The position numbers were made by a program, and so were the translations under genes. A DNA stretch of 64,000 nt from B33-G16 sp964611035. Its GTDB lineage: Bacteria; Desulfobacterota; DSM-4660; Desulfatiglandales; B25-G16. The notes beneath the pieces were generated by a model. That model was not told the DNA's origin, made no database searches, and was given only the letters and a program-made list of their open reading frames with translations. Location of the stretch: assembly GCA_964611035.1 (NCBI GenBank), contig CAZSWT010000007.1, positions 19,806 to 83,805 of the forward strand, given 5' to 3'. Shown one piece after another: positions 27,304 through 35,390 of this stretch (position 1 is the stretch's first letter; every line of letters starts with the position of its first letter).

Positions 27304-28146
27304 TTAGGCGAACATGTCATCTGAGATTGTTCCATCTGCGACCTTGACGACTGGCCCGATCATTGAAATAGAGAAGTCATTAGAGACGGTGATTTCAATT
27401 GTACCTCCGGGCATGGCAACAGCTATTTGAGAGTCGCATAAACCTAACTTATAGGCAACGGCTGCTGCCGCACTACTGCTACTGCCTGAAGCCAGGGTGT
27501 AACCGGCCCCTCTCTCCCAGATCTCGAGCGTTATGTTTTTACGATCAAGAATTTTCATAAACTGGACATTCGTTCGTTTTGGAAAGCGAGGATCTTTTTC
27601 GATAAGGGGCCCCCATTTTTGGGCTTCTTTTGCGCTGATCTCATCACGAAGAATAACGCAGTGCGGATTCCCAATAGTGGCTGCACAAAAATTAAGCACC
27701 TGACCATTTACAACAATTATCTCGTTGAGGACTTCCCGAGGAGGTCCCTCAACAGGTATCTTGCGACTATCAAAACTGACTCTACCCATGTCAACAGTGA
27801 CATCTCTGCCTCCCTTGTGCACTTGGGATATGACCTTGCCTCCTGCAGTCATTATTACAAATGGCTTCTCTTGAACCAATCCTTTATCCCAGAGATACCG
27901 GGAGAAAATCCGCAAACCGTTTCCGCTTTTTTCCGCCTCGCTGCCATCAGGATTAAAAATGCGTAAGACAAAATCACCTTGTGGGGATATAAATGGTCCA
28001 AAAAGAATGCCATCAGAGCCAATGCCATAATTGCGATGGCAAATCGATCGAATCTGGGAAGATGTTAGCGTATTGCCAACATCACCAGGATTTAACACGA
28101 TATAATCGTTTCCAAGTGCATGATATTTATAGAATTTCATGGGCAT
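27304..28146 (-). CDS. DapF-family epimerase homologue with both catalytic cysteines replaced by serine
   Basis: 280 aa from the ATG at 28146 (AAAGGAAAG upstream; a longer frame to 28218 lacks support). DapF fold: FYKYHALGNDYIVL at the N-terminus, NPDGSEAEKSGNGLRIF, TIGNPHCVIL, and WERGAGYTLASGSSSSA. In true diaminopimelate epimerase the two catalytic Cys lie in the (Q/E)CGNGxR and ACGTGACA motifs; here both are Ser, the second loop is ASGSSSS, and the usual Glu of GET is Tyr. The enzyme is thus unlikely to be standard DapF; it may isomerise or dehydrate a different amino acid. It lies between a short asparaginase and an ACT protein in an opine-dehydrogenase cluster. Confidence 0.82.
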   Translation of the reverse strand: MPMKFYKYHALGNDYIVLNPGDVGNTLTSSQIRSICHRNYGIGSDGILFGPFISPQGDFVLRIFNPDGSEAEKSGNGLRIFSRYLWDKGLVQEKPFVIMTAGGKVISQVHKGGRDVTVDMGRVSFDSRKIPVEGPPREVLNEIIVVNGQVLNFCAATIGNPHCVILRDEISAKEAQKWGPLIEKDPRFPKRTNVQFMKILDRKNITLEIWERGAGYTLASGSSSSAAAAVAYKLGLCDSQIAVAMPGGTIEITVSNDFSISMIGPVVKVADGTISDDMFA

Positions 28147-28404
28147 AGCTTTCCTTTTAGACTCCATCTGATGAACATGATCACCTGCCATGAGCAATGC
28201 TGACTGTAAGTCAAGCAATGAATTATCAGAGAAGCAATGATTAAAACAACATTATATATTGAGCTTGAGAAACTTTCAAGTTGCTCATAGGTGAAATTTC
28301 CGCATATCCCTTGTTAATAAATCCAAAAGAGTCTATTAGCAGAGCGCACAATGTGACTCGCGGTATATAGTATCGATAGTTTGGGACGGCTGATACTAAG
28401 GTGA

Positions 28405-28905
28405 TTAAGAGGTTGTTTGCTTTATTTCTTCAAACTCACCTTTCTTTTTGTTTTTTCTTACATTATCCCAATGAAAACACTTACCGTTCATAGAAATATA
28501 AACCCCCTCAGGTAAGGCCTGAACAAATGCCAAGGAACTTCCTAAATTGAATAATCCATCAGAACTCCCAAACTTGTATGGCACCATTGCACCTGTTAAA
28601 ATAATTGTTTTGTTGTTTATAGCATTGCCGAGAAATTTGGCAGTTTCTACCATTGTATCAGTGCCATGAGTAATGAGTATTTTATTTTCTTTTATTTTTT
28701 TGCAGTTTTCAAGGATATTTTTTCTATCAGTGTCGGCCATAGATAAGCTGTCGACCATCATCAAAGTGTTTATATCAACTCGTAGCTTACAACGCCCAAG
28801 GCGTAGCATTTCAGGGAGATGCGTGTCTTTAAAAAACAGCTCTCCTTTAAGTTCGTTGTACTCTTTATCAAAAGTGCCACCTGTGACAAGAATTCTTATT
28901 CTCAT
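28405..28905 (-). CDS. Short asparaginase-family protein (N-terminal domain only)
   Basis: 166 aa from the ATG at 28905 (GAGGAAAG upstream; a GTG at 28929 inside the preceding gene is less likely). It matches the N-terminal domain of L-asparaginase: ILVTGGTFDKEY with the first nucleophilic Thr, the ILITHGTDTMVETAKFL motif, and TIILTGAMVPYKF. The C-terminal domain (about 130 residues) is absent. Stand-alone N-terminal domains exist as a family; whether they hydrolyse amides is unclear. It overlaps or abuts the opine dehydrogenase upstream, so the two are translationally coupled. Confidence 0.82.
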   Translation of the reverse strand: MRIRILVTGGTFDKEYNELKGELFFKDTHLPEMLRLGRCKLRVDINTLMMVDSLSMADTDRKNILENCKKIKENKILITHGTDTMVETAKFLGNAINNKTIILTGAMVPYKFGSSDGLFNLGSSLAFVQALPEGVYISMNGKCFHWDNVRKNKKKGEFEEIKQTTS

Positions 28906-28918
28906 TATCTTTCCTCGC

Positions 28919-30052
28919 TCAGAACCCACTCTTCAAGAATGTTCGAATTTGCTCAAGACTCATTCCACCTAAACCTAATTCATTTACCCCTCGGCCTTGA
29001 GCCCAATAGTCGATGCGGTTAATGGCCCCAGAGAGATTGATGATGGCATCAGAGATCGGCGTAGGGATGTCTAAGAGTTTTCCCAGTGTAGAAAAAAGCA
29101 CGAGGCCATACGGTACATCCTCGGTGACAAAGCGGTCCTGCATGGATGCGGGGCCTTTCATCTGGATACCCTCTTCTATGCTGTCTACGCCGAAAGCCGC
29201 ATCCATCGATGTGTTGAGAATACGGTTATGGCATTCCTCTACCGTCTCTCCGAGGTTGTATCCTCGGGCGTCGAGGCCGGCACAGTGGTAAAGCTTAAGG
29301 CCCAGTCGGTCGAGTATTGCAAGACGCTCTCGCTCCAAGGCCTCGTAGACACGGGCAACAGCAGGTGTCATCCCCTCCTTATAGAGATAGAATTCGCCCC
29401 AGGAATATTCGATTCGGGTCGCACTGAGGAGGGTCGCAGCTGGATGGACGATGGGATTGGGATTGTTAATTGCCGCTTCAAGTACGTTTTCTGTCGGGAC
29501 AATAGCCGGATAGATCTCCTGTAACCTAGCTATTGCTTCTTCAGTACGGTGAGCCGGGAACACACCTGTGGGGAGGGTCACTGCTTCTATGTGGATAAGG
29601 ACATGACCAGGCTTAGCTAAGCGTGCACCATAAGGGAGAGTGCAGCACTCGCACAACAGTATGTCTTTGTCTACACCTTGTGCCTTGAATATGTTGGCGA
29701 ACTCCAGACTCCCACCTGAGCCGGGCATGAGAATGATTATTTGATCATCCTCCACATAAGGCGCACACGCCTCGGCCATGGTTTTGTGACCAAAGGCAGG
29801 GGCGACAACAAAGACGATTTCAGCACCCCTGAGTGCAGTGGCAATGTCGGTTGTCACATGGTGAACCGTGACGGTTTCCTTTCGCTCTGGCCACTCGATG
29901 GTAATATGGCCTGTATCGAGAACGTTGCGAATGTTGTTTGCAAAACGCGGAAGTTCAAACAGACTCACCTCAAACCCATCAAGAGTTTTATGGGCTGCCA
30001 TGGCTTGCCCGCCATTGCCCGCTCCAATCACAACAATCTTTTTAAGCGACAA
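28919..30052 (-). CDS. NAD/NADP octopine/nopaline dehydrogenase family protein
   Basis: 377 aa, TTG start with AAGGG 9 nt upstream. N-terminal Rossmann domain KKIVVIGAGNGGQAMAAHKTL, a coenzyme region VVAPAFGHKTMAEACAPYV, then the all-helical opine dehydrogenase domain with NPNPIVHPAATLLSATRIEY and FYLYKEGMTPAVARVYEALE (the His-Asp/Glu region). The family reduces the imine formed between an amino acid and a 2-oxo acid, or the reverse. It is the second gene of the minus-strand cluster after a PLP dehydratase/racemase. Substrate unknown. Confidence 0.9.
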   Translation of the reverse strand: MSLKKIVVIGAGNGGQAMAAHKTLDGFEVSLFELPRFANNIRNVLDTGHITIEWPERKETVTVHHVTTDIATALRGAEIVFVVAPAFGHKTMAEACAPYVEDDQIIILMPGSGGSLEFANIFKAQGVDKDILLCECCTLPYGARLAKPGHVLIHIEAVTLPTGVFPAHRTEEAIARLQEIYPAIVPTENVLEAAINNPNPIVHPAATLLSATRIEYSWGEFYLYKEGMTPAVARVYEALERERLAILDRLGLKLYHCAGLDARGYNLGETVEECHNRILNTSMDAAFGVDSIEEGIQMKGPASMQDRFVTEDVPYGLVLFSTLGKLLDIPTPISDAIINLSGAINRIDYWAQGRGVNELGLGGMSLEQIRTFLKSGF

Positions 30053-30163
30053 TTTGTGTTCCCTTATTCATTATATGGTGTATGCGGTGCTGGGCCATTT
30101 CATGTAATATATACCATGCAATTTGCAGTGAGGCAAGATGCCTGATTCATCCCATGATTTTGC

Positions 30164-31114
30164 TCAATCATTCCATGGAAGGTTTGCTAAGTCAACATTT
30201 CCTCCCGAGAGGATAATCCCTATTCTCTTTCCGGAAGCCGGTATACGATTAGCCAATATCGCCCCCAGCGGTACTGCGGCTGAAGGTTCTACAATTATTT
30301 TCATCCTCTCCCAGATGGTGCGCATGGCATGCACTATTGCATCTTCTGTCACAGTAACAATATCGTTGACGTAGTGTTTAATAATAGGAAAGGTGAGACT
30401 ACCAAGAGATGTGAGGAGTCCGTCTGCAATAGTATCGGGATTAACCGAGGGAATAATCCTTCCAGCATGAAAAGAACGATATGCATCGTCTGCCCTTTCA
30501 GGCTCTGCAGCAATAACATGAGTCTTTGGTGAAATGGCGGAAACAGTAATTGCAGTTCCGCTCAGCAAACCACCTCCCCCCACTGGTGTCATCACTATAT
30601 CAAGATTCGGAATTTCCTCGCAGAGTTCCAGGGCAGCAGTCCCCTGACCTGCGATTACTCGATAGTCATTGTAAGGATGAATAAATACGGCACCAGTATG
30701 ATCAACTACTTCAGCGAGACGCTCCTCCCGAGCCTTGAGCGTCGGTTGGCAGAGAATAATCTCTGCTCCATAGTCAGCTACCGCGGCTCGTTTTATATGA
30801 GGAGCATTTTTTGGCATTACTACATAAGCCTTAACACCTCGTAGGCGGGCAGCAAGAGCCAGCGCAGCCGCGTGATTCCCAGATGAATGCGTGGCTACAC
30901 CTTTTGCAGCTTCTTGGTTTTCTAAAATAAACACAGCGTTTATTGCCCCTCGGATTTTGAAAGCGCCTACCTTCTGGAAGTTTTCACACTTAAAAAATAA
31001 CTCCGCTTCACACATTCTGTTTATGGCGCTACAGGTGAGAACAGGAGTATGATGAATAAAGGGCCTGATTCGATGAGACGCCTCTCTGATTTCTTTGATC
31101 GTTGGTTCATTCAT
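30164..31114 (-). CDS. PLP-dependent threonine/serine dehydratase or serine racemase family
   Basis: 316 aa, fold type II PLP enzyme. The PLP lysine is in KVGAFKIRGA (about residue 53), followed by ATHSSGNHAAALALAAR, the VGGGGLLSG phosphate loop and the C-terminal SGGNVDL. Length without an ACT regulatory domain fits catabolic threonine dehydratase, serine racemase or EutB-type dehydratases. It is the first gene of the cluster with an opine dehydrogenase, asparaginase-like and DapF-like proteins, and may supply a 2-oxo acid or a D-amino acid. The integron cassette array begins immediately upstream (attC at 31151). Confidence 0.88.
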   Translation of the reverse strand: MNEPTIKEIREASHRIRPFIHHTPVLTCSAINRMCEAELFFKCENFQKVGAFKIRGAINAVFILENQEAAKGVATHSSGNHAAALALAARLRGVKAYVVMPKNAPHIKRAAVADYGAEIILCQPTLKAREERLAEVVDHTGAVFIHPYNDYRVIAGQGTAALELCEEIPNLDIVMTPVGGGGLLSGTAITVSAISPKTHVIAAEPERADDAYRSFHAGRIIPSVNPDTIADGLLTSLGSLTFPIIKHYVNDIVTVTEDAIVHAMRTIWERMKIIVEPSAAVPLGAILANRIPASGKRIGIILSGGNVDLANLPWND

Positions 31115-31150
31115 AAAATTTGCCCTGCATTGCTTTGGTTTATAAAGCCA

Positions 31151-31219
31151 GCCTAACGTCTTGTTTTCAGCTGCTTTGCCTGCATAGGATGACAGGGTAA
31201 GAGCTTTATGTCGTTAGGT
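31151..31219 (-). repeat. attC site (distal end of array 1)
   Basis: 69 nt on the minus strand from R'' ACCTAAC to R' GTTAGGC, both good boxes. The stop codon of the GNAT gene lies inside R''. It marks the array boundary next to the resident PLP-enzyme gene. Confidence 0.7.
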
Positions 31220-31795
31220 GCTGCTGGTTTTTTCCGGTTTTCCACTAAGATCATCTGCAAGAAGTGAAAACATAAAAGCGTCATACACAGTATCGCGGAC
31301 AACGATTCGTTTCCTCAAAATTCCTTCCCGCAGCGCGCCAATTTTCTCTGCTACACGAATGCTGGCCTTGTTCTCAGTAGCGATGACAATTTCCACTCTG
31401 TTTAATTCTAACTCCTTGAATGCGAATCGGGCCACACCTAAGGTCGCTGCTGGAGCCAGGCCATGCCTTGATCGGCTCGTTCTCACCCAGTATCCAAGAT
31501 TTGCACATCTATCCGTACGATTAATATTACTCAGTCCACAGCCCCCTAAAAAAGACCCGTCTTTTGAATCTATGATAGCAAAGGAGCACTCAATTGCGTT
31601 TTGACAAGTATCAGGTCGGGATTCTATCCATATTTGAGCATCTTTCATAGAATAGGCACCATGACACCACCACATCCACGGTAAGAGTTCATTAATAGAC
31701 TCACGGATTGCGTTAAAACAAGGTTCGATATCCGTAACCTGGTAAGGTCTAAGAGTAAGTACACCATTTGTGAACCTAATGCCTTCAATTCGCAT
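31214..31795 (-). CDS. GNAT N-acetyltransferase, RimJ/RimL type (integron cassette)
   Basis: 193 aa. GNAT fold: LTLRPYQVTDIEPCFNAI, the FAIIDSKDGSFLGGCGL strands, NLGYWVRTSRSRHGLAPAAT (acetyl-CoA loop region, here RSRHGLA instead of the strict Q/RxxGxG/A), VEIVIATENKASIRVAEKIG and the GILRKRI end. Family members acetylate N-terminal or small-molecule amines. It is the last cassette of array 1; its TAA lies within the R'' box of the attC. Confidence 0.85.
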   Translation of the reverse strand: MRIEGIRFTNGVLTLRPYQVTDIEPCFNAIRESINELLPWMWWCHGAYSMKDAQIWIESRPDTCQNAIECSFAIIDSKDGSFLGGCGLSNINRTDRCANLGYWVRTSRSRHGLAPAATLGVARFAFKELELNRVEIVIATENKASIRVAEKIGALREGILRKRIVVRDTVYDAFMFSLLADDLSGKPEKTSST

Positions 31796-31818
31796 TACAT
31801 TACCCTCCAGCGACTGGT

Positions 31819-31875
31819 GGTCAACAATCCCATGGTCTGTTCATTCGTAAATGAGGCCCCCGAATATCGTTTAAG
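31819..31875 (-). repeat. Possible degenerate attC
   Basis: Between the methyltransferase stop and the GNAT start, a minus-strand segment runs from CTTAAAC to GTTGACC with weakly matching arms. It is in the expected place but diverged. Confidence 0.3.
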
Positions 31876-31892
31876 TAAACAAAGTGAAATCT

Positions 31893-32582
31893 TCAGCCTT
31901 GGGCAATTTGCTTTCGAAGAGAGATAATCATAATCTTATCCTGTAGTATGATTGAGGGATGCTTTACTTTGTTACCCAGAAGTTCCCCTATCAGAACAAC
32001 AAGGCTATTGTCAAAAGGCTTTTGGTAGTAGGTGAAAAGCCACTCGTATAGTTCATGTTCGTTTTCGAATTCCCAATAGGTGTAAAATACCTCGGAGCGC
32101 TCAACCTCAAAATCACTTGCGTCGATTGCGCGAAGAGCATCCTGAAGCACTTGAGTTTCATCTTGGAAAAAGTTACATACCTGTTCAATTTCACCATCAT
32201 TTACTGGCTCCAAGATCACTACCCGTCCATGATCTCTGAGGACCCTTTTGGCTTCTCTCAGAGCTACGCTGCTGTCCTGATGATGAAGTGAGAGAGTGAA
32301 CAAAATTACGTCAAAAGACCTGCTTGGGAATTCCAAACACTCCCCAGACCCGATACGTAAGCCGATACCCTCCATGTTTTCTTTCGCCTCGGCAATGTTC
32401 GCTGCGTCTGGATCAATTGCGACCAGCCTTTTTGCTTTGCCAACCAACTGTGATGTGATTCGCCCATCTCCACACCCTATCTCAAGAACCTCTTGATCCC
32501 GCAAGTCCGCAAACTGAAGGATCTTCGCTAATGTTATACAATCCTTATCTTGTTCCATGGATTTGCCCGTTTCAAGAGACAC
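31893..32582 (-). CDS. SAM-dependent methyltransferase (integron cassette)
   Basis: 229 aa, class I methyltransferase. Motif I VLEIGCGDGRITSQL (about 34-48), acidic LVAIDPDAAN, motif region FDVILFTLSLHHQDS and GRVVILEPVN. The C-terminal ~90 residues are helical and not typed. The start is GTG at 32582 or ATG at 32558; neither has a clear RBS. An isolated GTTAGAT box directly before the start (32583-32589) looks like the R' end of the neighbouring attC. Substrate unknown. Confidence 0.84.
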   Translation of the reverse strand: MSLETGKSMEQDKDCITLAKILQFADLRDQEVLEIGCGDGRITSQLVGKAKRLVAIDPDAANIAEAKENMEGIGLRIGSGECLEFPSRSFDVILFTLSLHHQDSSVALREAKRVLRDHGRVVILEPVNDGEIEQVCNFFQDETQVLQDALRAIDASDFEVERSEVFYTYWEFENEHELYEWLFTYYQKPFDNSLVVLIGELLGNKVKHPSIILQDKIMIISLRKQIAQG

Positions 32583-32950
32583 AATCTAACTCGCATGCTT
32601 GATAGAGAATTGGAACCATGCTGAATGCCCCGGACAATTGGCCCCAAAAAGCCCGCAACTTTTCGGAAGGAGCAAGAGCTTCTGACCGCCCAAAGAACAA
32701 CGCACAGGCAGCTCTTCATAAAAATGTAAACGTAAACGGGTCAATAGTCGGGTCAAGTCTTTTTTTAAATAGTTCTTTTGTTTGCCATTTTCCTTATTTG
32801 TTCGATCCTGCGTCGGAGGTTCCTGTCCACCTTGAGCTACTTTTCGATCACCGTGCATTCTGCACCAACACGGCCGTAAATTCCCAGGGAAAATAACTCT
32901 GCTATGGTATTTAATTATACCACGTTGTTGTCTTTGCGAAATGAAGGACC
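32583..32950. other. Non-coding cassette junction, attC not resolved
   Basis: 370 nt between the DUF6125-like gene and the methyltransferase. Only an R'-like box (GTTAGAT on the minus strand, 32583-32589) is visible; I could not find its R'' partner. A stretch with TGACCCGTTTACG and GACTTGACCCGACTATTG on the minus strand resembles dispersed repeats seen around REP-type elements. Confidence 0.35.
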
Positions 32951-33463
32951 CTAACTTGATTCAAAATGAAACTGTACGGTAATCTTGCATTCTTTTCCCT
33001 TAAGCTTGAGACAGCGACTGAGATCTGGAGTTCGGGTATATTTAAGCCCCATCGCGTCAAACCATCCCTCGATTCTCTCAAAGATCCCGCATTCGTAATC
33101 TGGAAGGAGCCCCAATTTCTTCATACCTTTGTGAGCAAAGCAGTCTAAGAAGTGAAAAATTTGCGAGTCATTACCAGGGTAAATAATTTGAGCGGAGACA
33201 AAATCCGGAAAGAAGACCTGTTTTCCTATCTCAAACAATTCCTGGTATTCCTCAATACTTTTCGGGGATGGTGCCTCGACCGTTTTCATCAAACGCCCGA
33301 ACTCAATCTGCCCCAACTTTCTGCACACCCGAAGATTCATGGGGCTTGCCTCAGCCATGCCAAACTTCGCCGCCACCTCACCATACCAAAGTGCGTCATG
33401 TGTCATCCAGTTTTTAATCAGGATGTTTCTTACCTGATCTTGATTTATTGTACATAATACCAT
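32951..33463 (-). CDS. DUF6125-like protein of unknown function (integron cassette)
   Basis: 170 aa, GAGG upstream of the ATG. Helical N-terminus (IKNWMTHDALWYGEVAAKFG, NLRVCRKLGQIEFGRLMK), then the IYPGNDSQIFHFLDCFAHKG segment and two Cys-containing motifs (LLPDYECGIFERIEGWFDAMG; LSRCLKLKGKECKITVQF). It resembles a family of small cytosolic proteins common in anaerobes, some with CxxC-like pairs, that I associate with DUF6125. Biochemical role not known. Confidence 0.72.
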   Translation of the reverse strand: MVLCTINQDQVRNILIKNWMTHDALWYGEVAAKFGMAEASPMNLRVCRKLGQIEFGRLMKTVEAPSPKSIEEYQELFEIGKQVFFPDFVSAQIIYPGNDSQIFHFLDCFAHKGMKKLGLLPDYECGIFERIEGWFDAMGLKYTRTPDLSRCLKLKGKECKITVQFHFESS

Positions 33464-33484
33464 TATTTTCCTCTTCGTAAAAAG

Positions 33485-33559
33485 ATGATGTTTGCGGGCG
33501 GACTGACAGGTGCGCGGGCGCTTTTCCGCTCATCCTTGTCCAGTCCGATGTGAGTTTTT
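33485..33559 (-). repeat. Degenerate attC after lipoprotein cassette
   Basis: Imperfect inverted arms CGGACTGGACAAGG and CACCTGTCAGTCCG with a GC-rich centre. The outer boxes are eroded. One arm is similar to that of the site at 34061-34130, suggesting common origin. Confidence 0.35.
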
Positions 33560-33566
33560 CCATTAA

Positions 33567-34049
33567 TTATTCATTTTTACTATATTCGATTAAGGCTAAA
33601 TGCAATTCTTTTGTATATGAGAATACCGCAAATTGTGGGGCCACATATTCCCCTTTTTTATTGCCTCTTTTAAGAAAAACAATTTTGGAAGGCCTTTGTT
33701 CATTCACTCTTTCGATTAAGCCTTTATCATACTCTTGAAGGTGCTTAAAATGAAGTGTTCCCTTTTCTGAATTGCCCTTATACGTGTGAAAGATATTTCC
33801 ATTATAGACAAACGTTGCATAGCCTATTGCTCCGCTATCACTATAAATCGATTCCTTTAAACTAAGTTCTATTGTATCGATCAAAATAGCAACCACAATG
33901 TCAGCATCTTTATAGTTGGTTATTATGAGACTTTCTGGAAGATAATCTGGAAATTGTACTTTGGAACGTAGAGATTGACTCCCACATCCAAAAAGTGAGA
34001 ATAAACAAAATAGCATTATAAAAATGAAATATGTTTTTATTTTAATCAT
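33567..34049 (-). CDS. Predicted lipoprotein of unknown function (integron cassette)
   Basis: 160 aa from the ATG at 34049: MIKIKTYFIFIMLFCLFSLFGC is a signal peptide ending in a lipobox (LFGC, Cys22). A longer frame reaches 34181 but would hide the signal and run through the attC, so it is rejected. The mature part is mixed alpha/beta (ESLIITNYKDADIVVAILID, AIGYATFVYNGNIFHTY) and ends in polar residues. No family recognised. No strong RBS. Confidence 0.7.
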   Translation of the reverse strand: MIKIKTYFIFIMLFCLFSLFGCGSQSLRSKVQFPDYLPESLIITNYKDADIVVAILIDTIELSLKESIYSDSGAIGYATFVYNGNIFHTYKGNSEKGTLHFKHLQEYDKGLIERVNEQRPSKIVFLKRGNKKGEYVAPQFAVFSYTKELHLALIEYSKNE

Positions 34050-34060
34050 AAAATCTTGCC

Positions 34061-34130
34061 AAGTAACGCGGAAGTCACCTGCCGATGTGAAGCGCAGCAA
34101 AACACATGCTGGGCGCACTGACAGGTTGGC
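34061..34130 (-). repeat. Probable attC between dehalogenase and lipoprotein cassettes
   Basis: Minus strand from GCCAACC to GCGTTACTT, about 70 nt, with paired arms around GCGCCCAGCA / TGCTGCGC. The R' box GTTACTT is off consensus. About 190 nt lie between this site and the dehalogenase stop codon. Confidence 0.45.
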
Positions 34131-34324
34131 AGCATGGAAAAGGCAAAGAAGGCCATTAATAATGGTAACGACCTTGTACAAAATCGATTCTGCTCTGTCC
34201 CACTACAAAAACCAACCGATGTTCTTGTGTGATTCGACGAGACCAAACACCCGATCCGAGAAACTTCAAAGACTCTGGTTTGCCCGGCCGTCTTCACCGA
34301 TTTGTGAGGGACTGTATTTACTCG

Positions 34325-35044
34325 TTAAACAGTTTCCGCTCGATGTTGTTTGACAAACTCCGCAAGGCTGTTGAAGTGAAAATCGATCCGGGTGTCTCTT
34401 GGCGGAGGCATAATAGCACCCCATCCCTCCTGATCATGGCGTCGATCAATCCATGCAGTAGATAGTCCGAACTCGGTTGCTGGAATATGGTCATGGAACA
34501 GGCTTTGAGCTGTATGCAGGATGTCCGACCTGGAAAAACCCTTGGCCTGTAGCTGATTCAGCATGTATGTAAAGTTTTTTGGATTGGGTTTGTACGAACC
34601 AATATCCTCAGCGGTATAGATCTCGTCAAACTCTACCTTCAATCGTTTGTTACTGGCCGCGAAGCTTACTCGATCTACATTTGACAAAATCACAAGTGTG
34701 TAATGTTGCTTCAGATAGCTCAGCGCATCAGTGGAATCTGGAAACGCCGGCCAATCTGAAACTGTGTGTCCGAACCTTTCCGCTTCTGTATCTGTAATAT
34801 CGACACCCCAGTCGGTAGCCAATTTTCTGTATACTACAGAAAGCAGATCTGAATATCGCATATTTGGAGTTTCATCTTGCTGAGCAGACTCATGCTCAGC
34901 AAACGCTGCTAATACTTTATCTCTTTCTTTCGATCCGCCCGCTTTATCCATTAGTGGCCTTAAGGCGTCAAATATCCCCGTTTCCCAATCTATAAGGGTT
35001 CCATAGCAGTCAAAGGTTAATACTTTGTAATCCGAAAGTTTCAT
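34325..35044 (-). CDS. Haloacid dehalogenase, type II-like HAD hydrolase (integron cassette)
   Basis: 239 aa. HAD motifs: VLTFDCYGTLIDWETG (motif I, nucleophile Asp about 10), LVILSNVDR (motif II Ser/Asn), YKPNPKNF (motif III Lys) and an acidic motif IV region. The helical cap follows motif I as in L-2-haloacid dehalogenases. It could cleave C-halogen bonds of short acids or act on phosphate esters; the sequence alone does not decide. It starts 35 nt after the stop of a 54-aa membrane protein, with which it appears to share one cassette. Confidence 0.87.
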   Translation of the reverse strand: MKLSDYKVLTFDCYGTLIDWETGIFDALRPLMDKAGGSKERDKVLAAFAEHESAQQDETPNMRYSDLLSVVYRKLATDWGVDITDTEAERFGHTVSDWPAFPDSTDALSYLKQHYTLVILSNVDRVSFAASNKRLKVEFDEIYTAEDIGSYKPNPKNFTYMLNQLQAKGFSRSDILHTAQSLFHDHIPATEFGLSTAWIDRRHDQEGWGAIMPPPRDTRIDFHFNSLAEFVKQHRAETV

Positions 35045-35079
35045 TCAAGGTTTCCATTTCAGGGGTGAGTACCGAACTC

Positions 35080-35244
35080 CTAACGGGTAAGCATGTATGC
35101 TAACCATATGCCGATAATTCCACCAGCAACACTTCCAAGCAATGAGGTCATAGAAAATGCATCAGCTCCCAGTAGAGTGGGCATATACCCGCCTGCAAAG
35201 GAGCCGATAATCATTCCAAGCATAATCATCGATTTACGAGACAT
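35080..35244 (-). CDS. 54-aa small membrane protein with glycine-zipper helices (integron cassette)
   Basis: A 54-codon gene: MSRKSMIMLGMIIGSFAGGY, PTLLGADAF, then a second helix LLGSVAGGIIGIWLAYML and a terminal TR. Two transmembrane helices with GxxxG spacing. It resembles a small, widely spread membrane family often found on mobile DNA. It stops 35 nt before the dehalogenase and begins just after the attC at 35314-35367. Confidence 0.65.
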   Translation of the reverse strand: MSRKSMIMLGMIIGSFAGGYMPTLLGADAFSMTSLLGSVAGGIIGIWLAYMLTR

Positions 35245-35313
35245 AGTAGTTACAACAATAAATGTGCGTTACCATGTGTTTCTGTGCAATCCAAAATCTT
35301 CATAAGTTTAGTG

Positions 35314-35367
35314 TTCTAACCGTCGCAAATCAGCCGACGCGGTCAGCGGTCGGCTGCATTTGTTTGT
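35314..35367 (-). repeat. attC site after toxin-antitoxin cassette
   Basis: 54 nt on the minus strand, core AAATGCAGCCGACCG paired with CGTCGGCTGATTTG, R' GTTAGAA. The R'' box is AAACAAA instead of xTAACAA. It shares both arms with the site at 36090-36149, so the two are sister copies. Confidence 0.75.
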
Positions 35368-35390
35368 TTCGATGCTGGGAAGACCAAATC

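Noticed and set aside
27304..28146. Annotation as standard diaminopimelate epimerase
   Set aside because: Both catalytic cysteines are serine, so only family membership is claimed.
26896..31114. Staphylopine-type metallophore operon
   Set aside because: A racemase-like and an opine-dehydrogenase-like gene are present, but no nicotianamine-synthase-like gene, no metal transporter, and the racemase lacks its cysteines. Only the general opine idea is kept.
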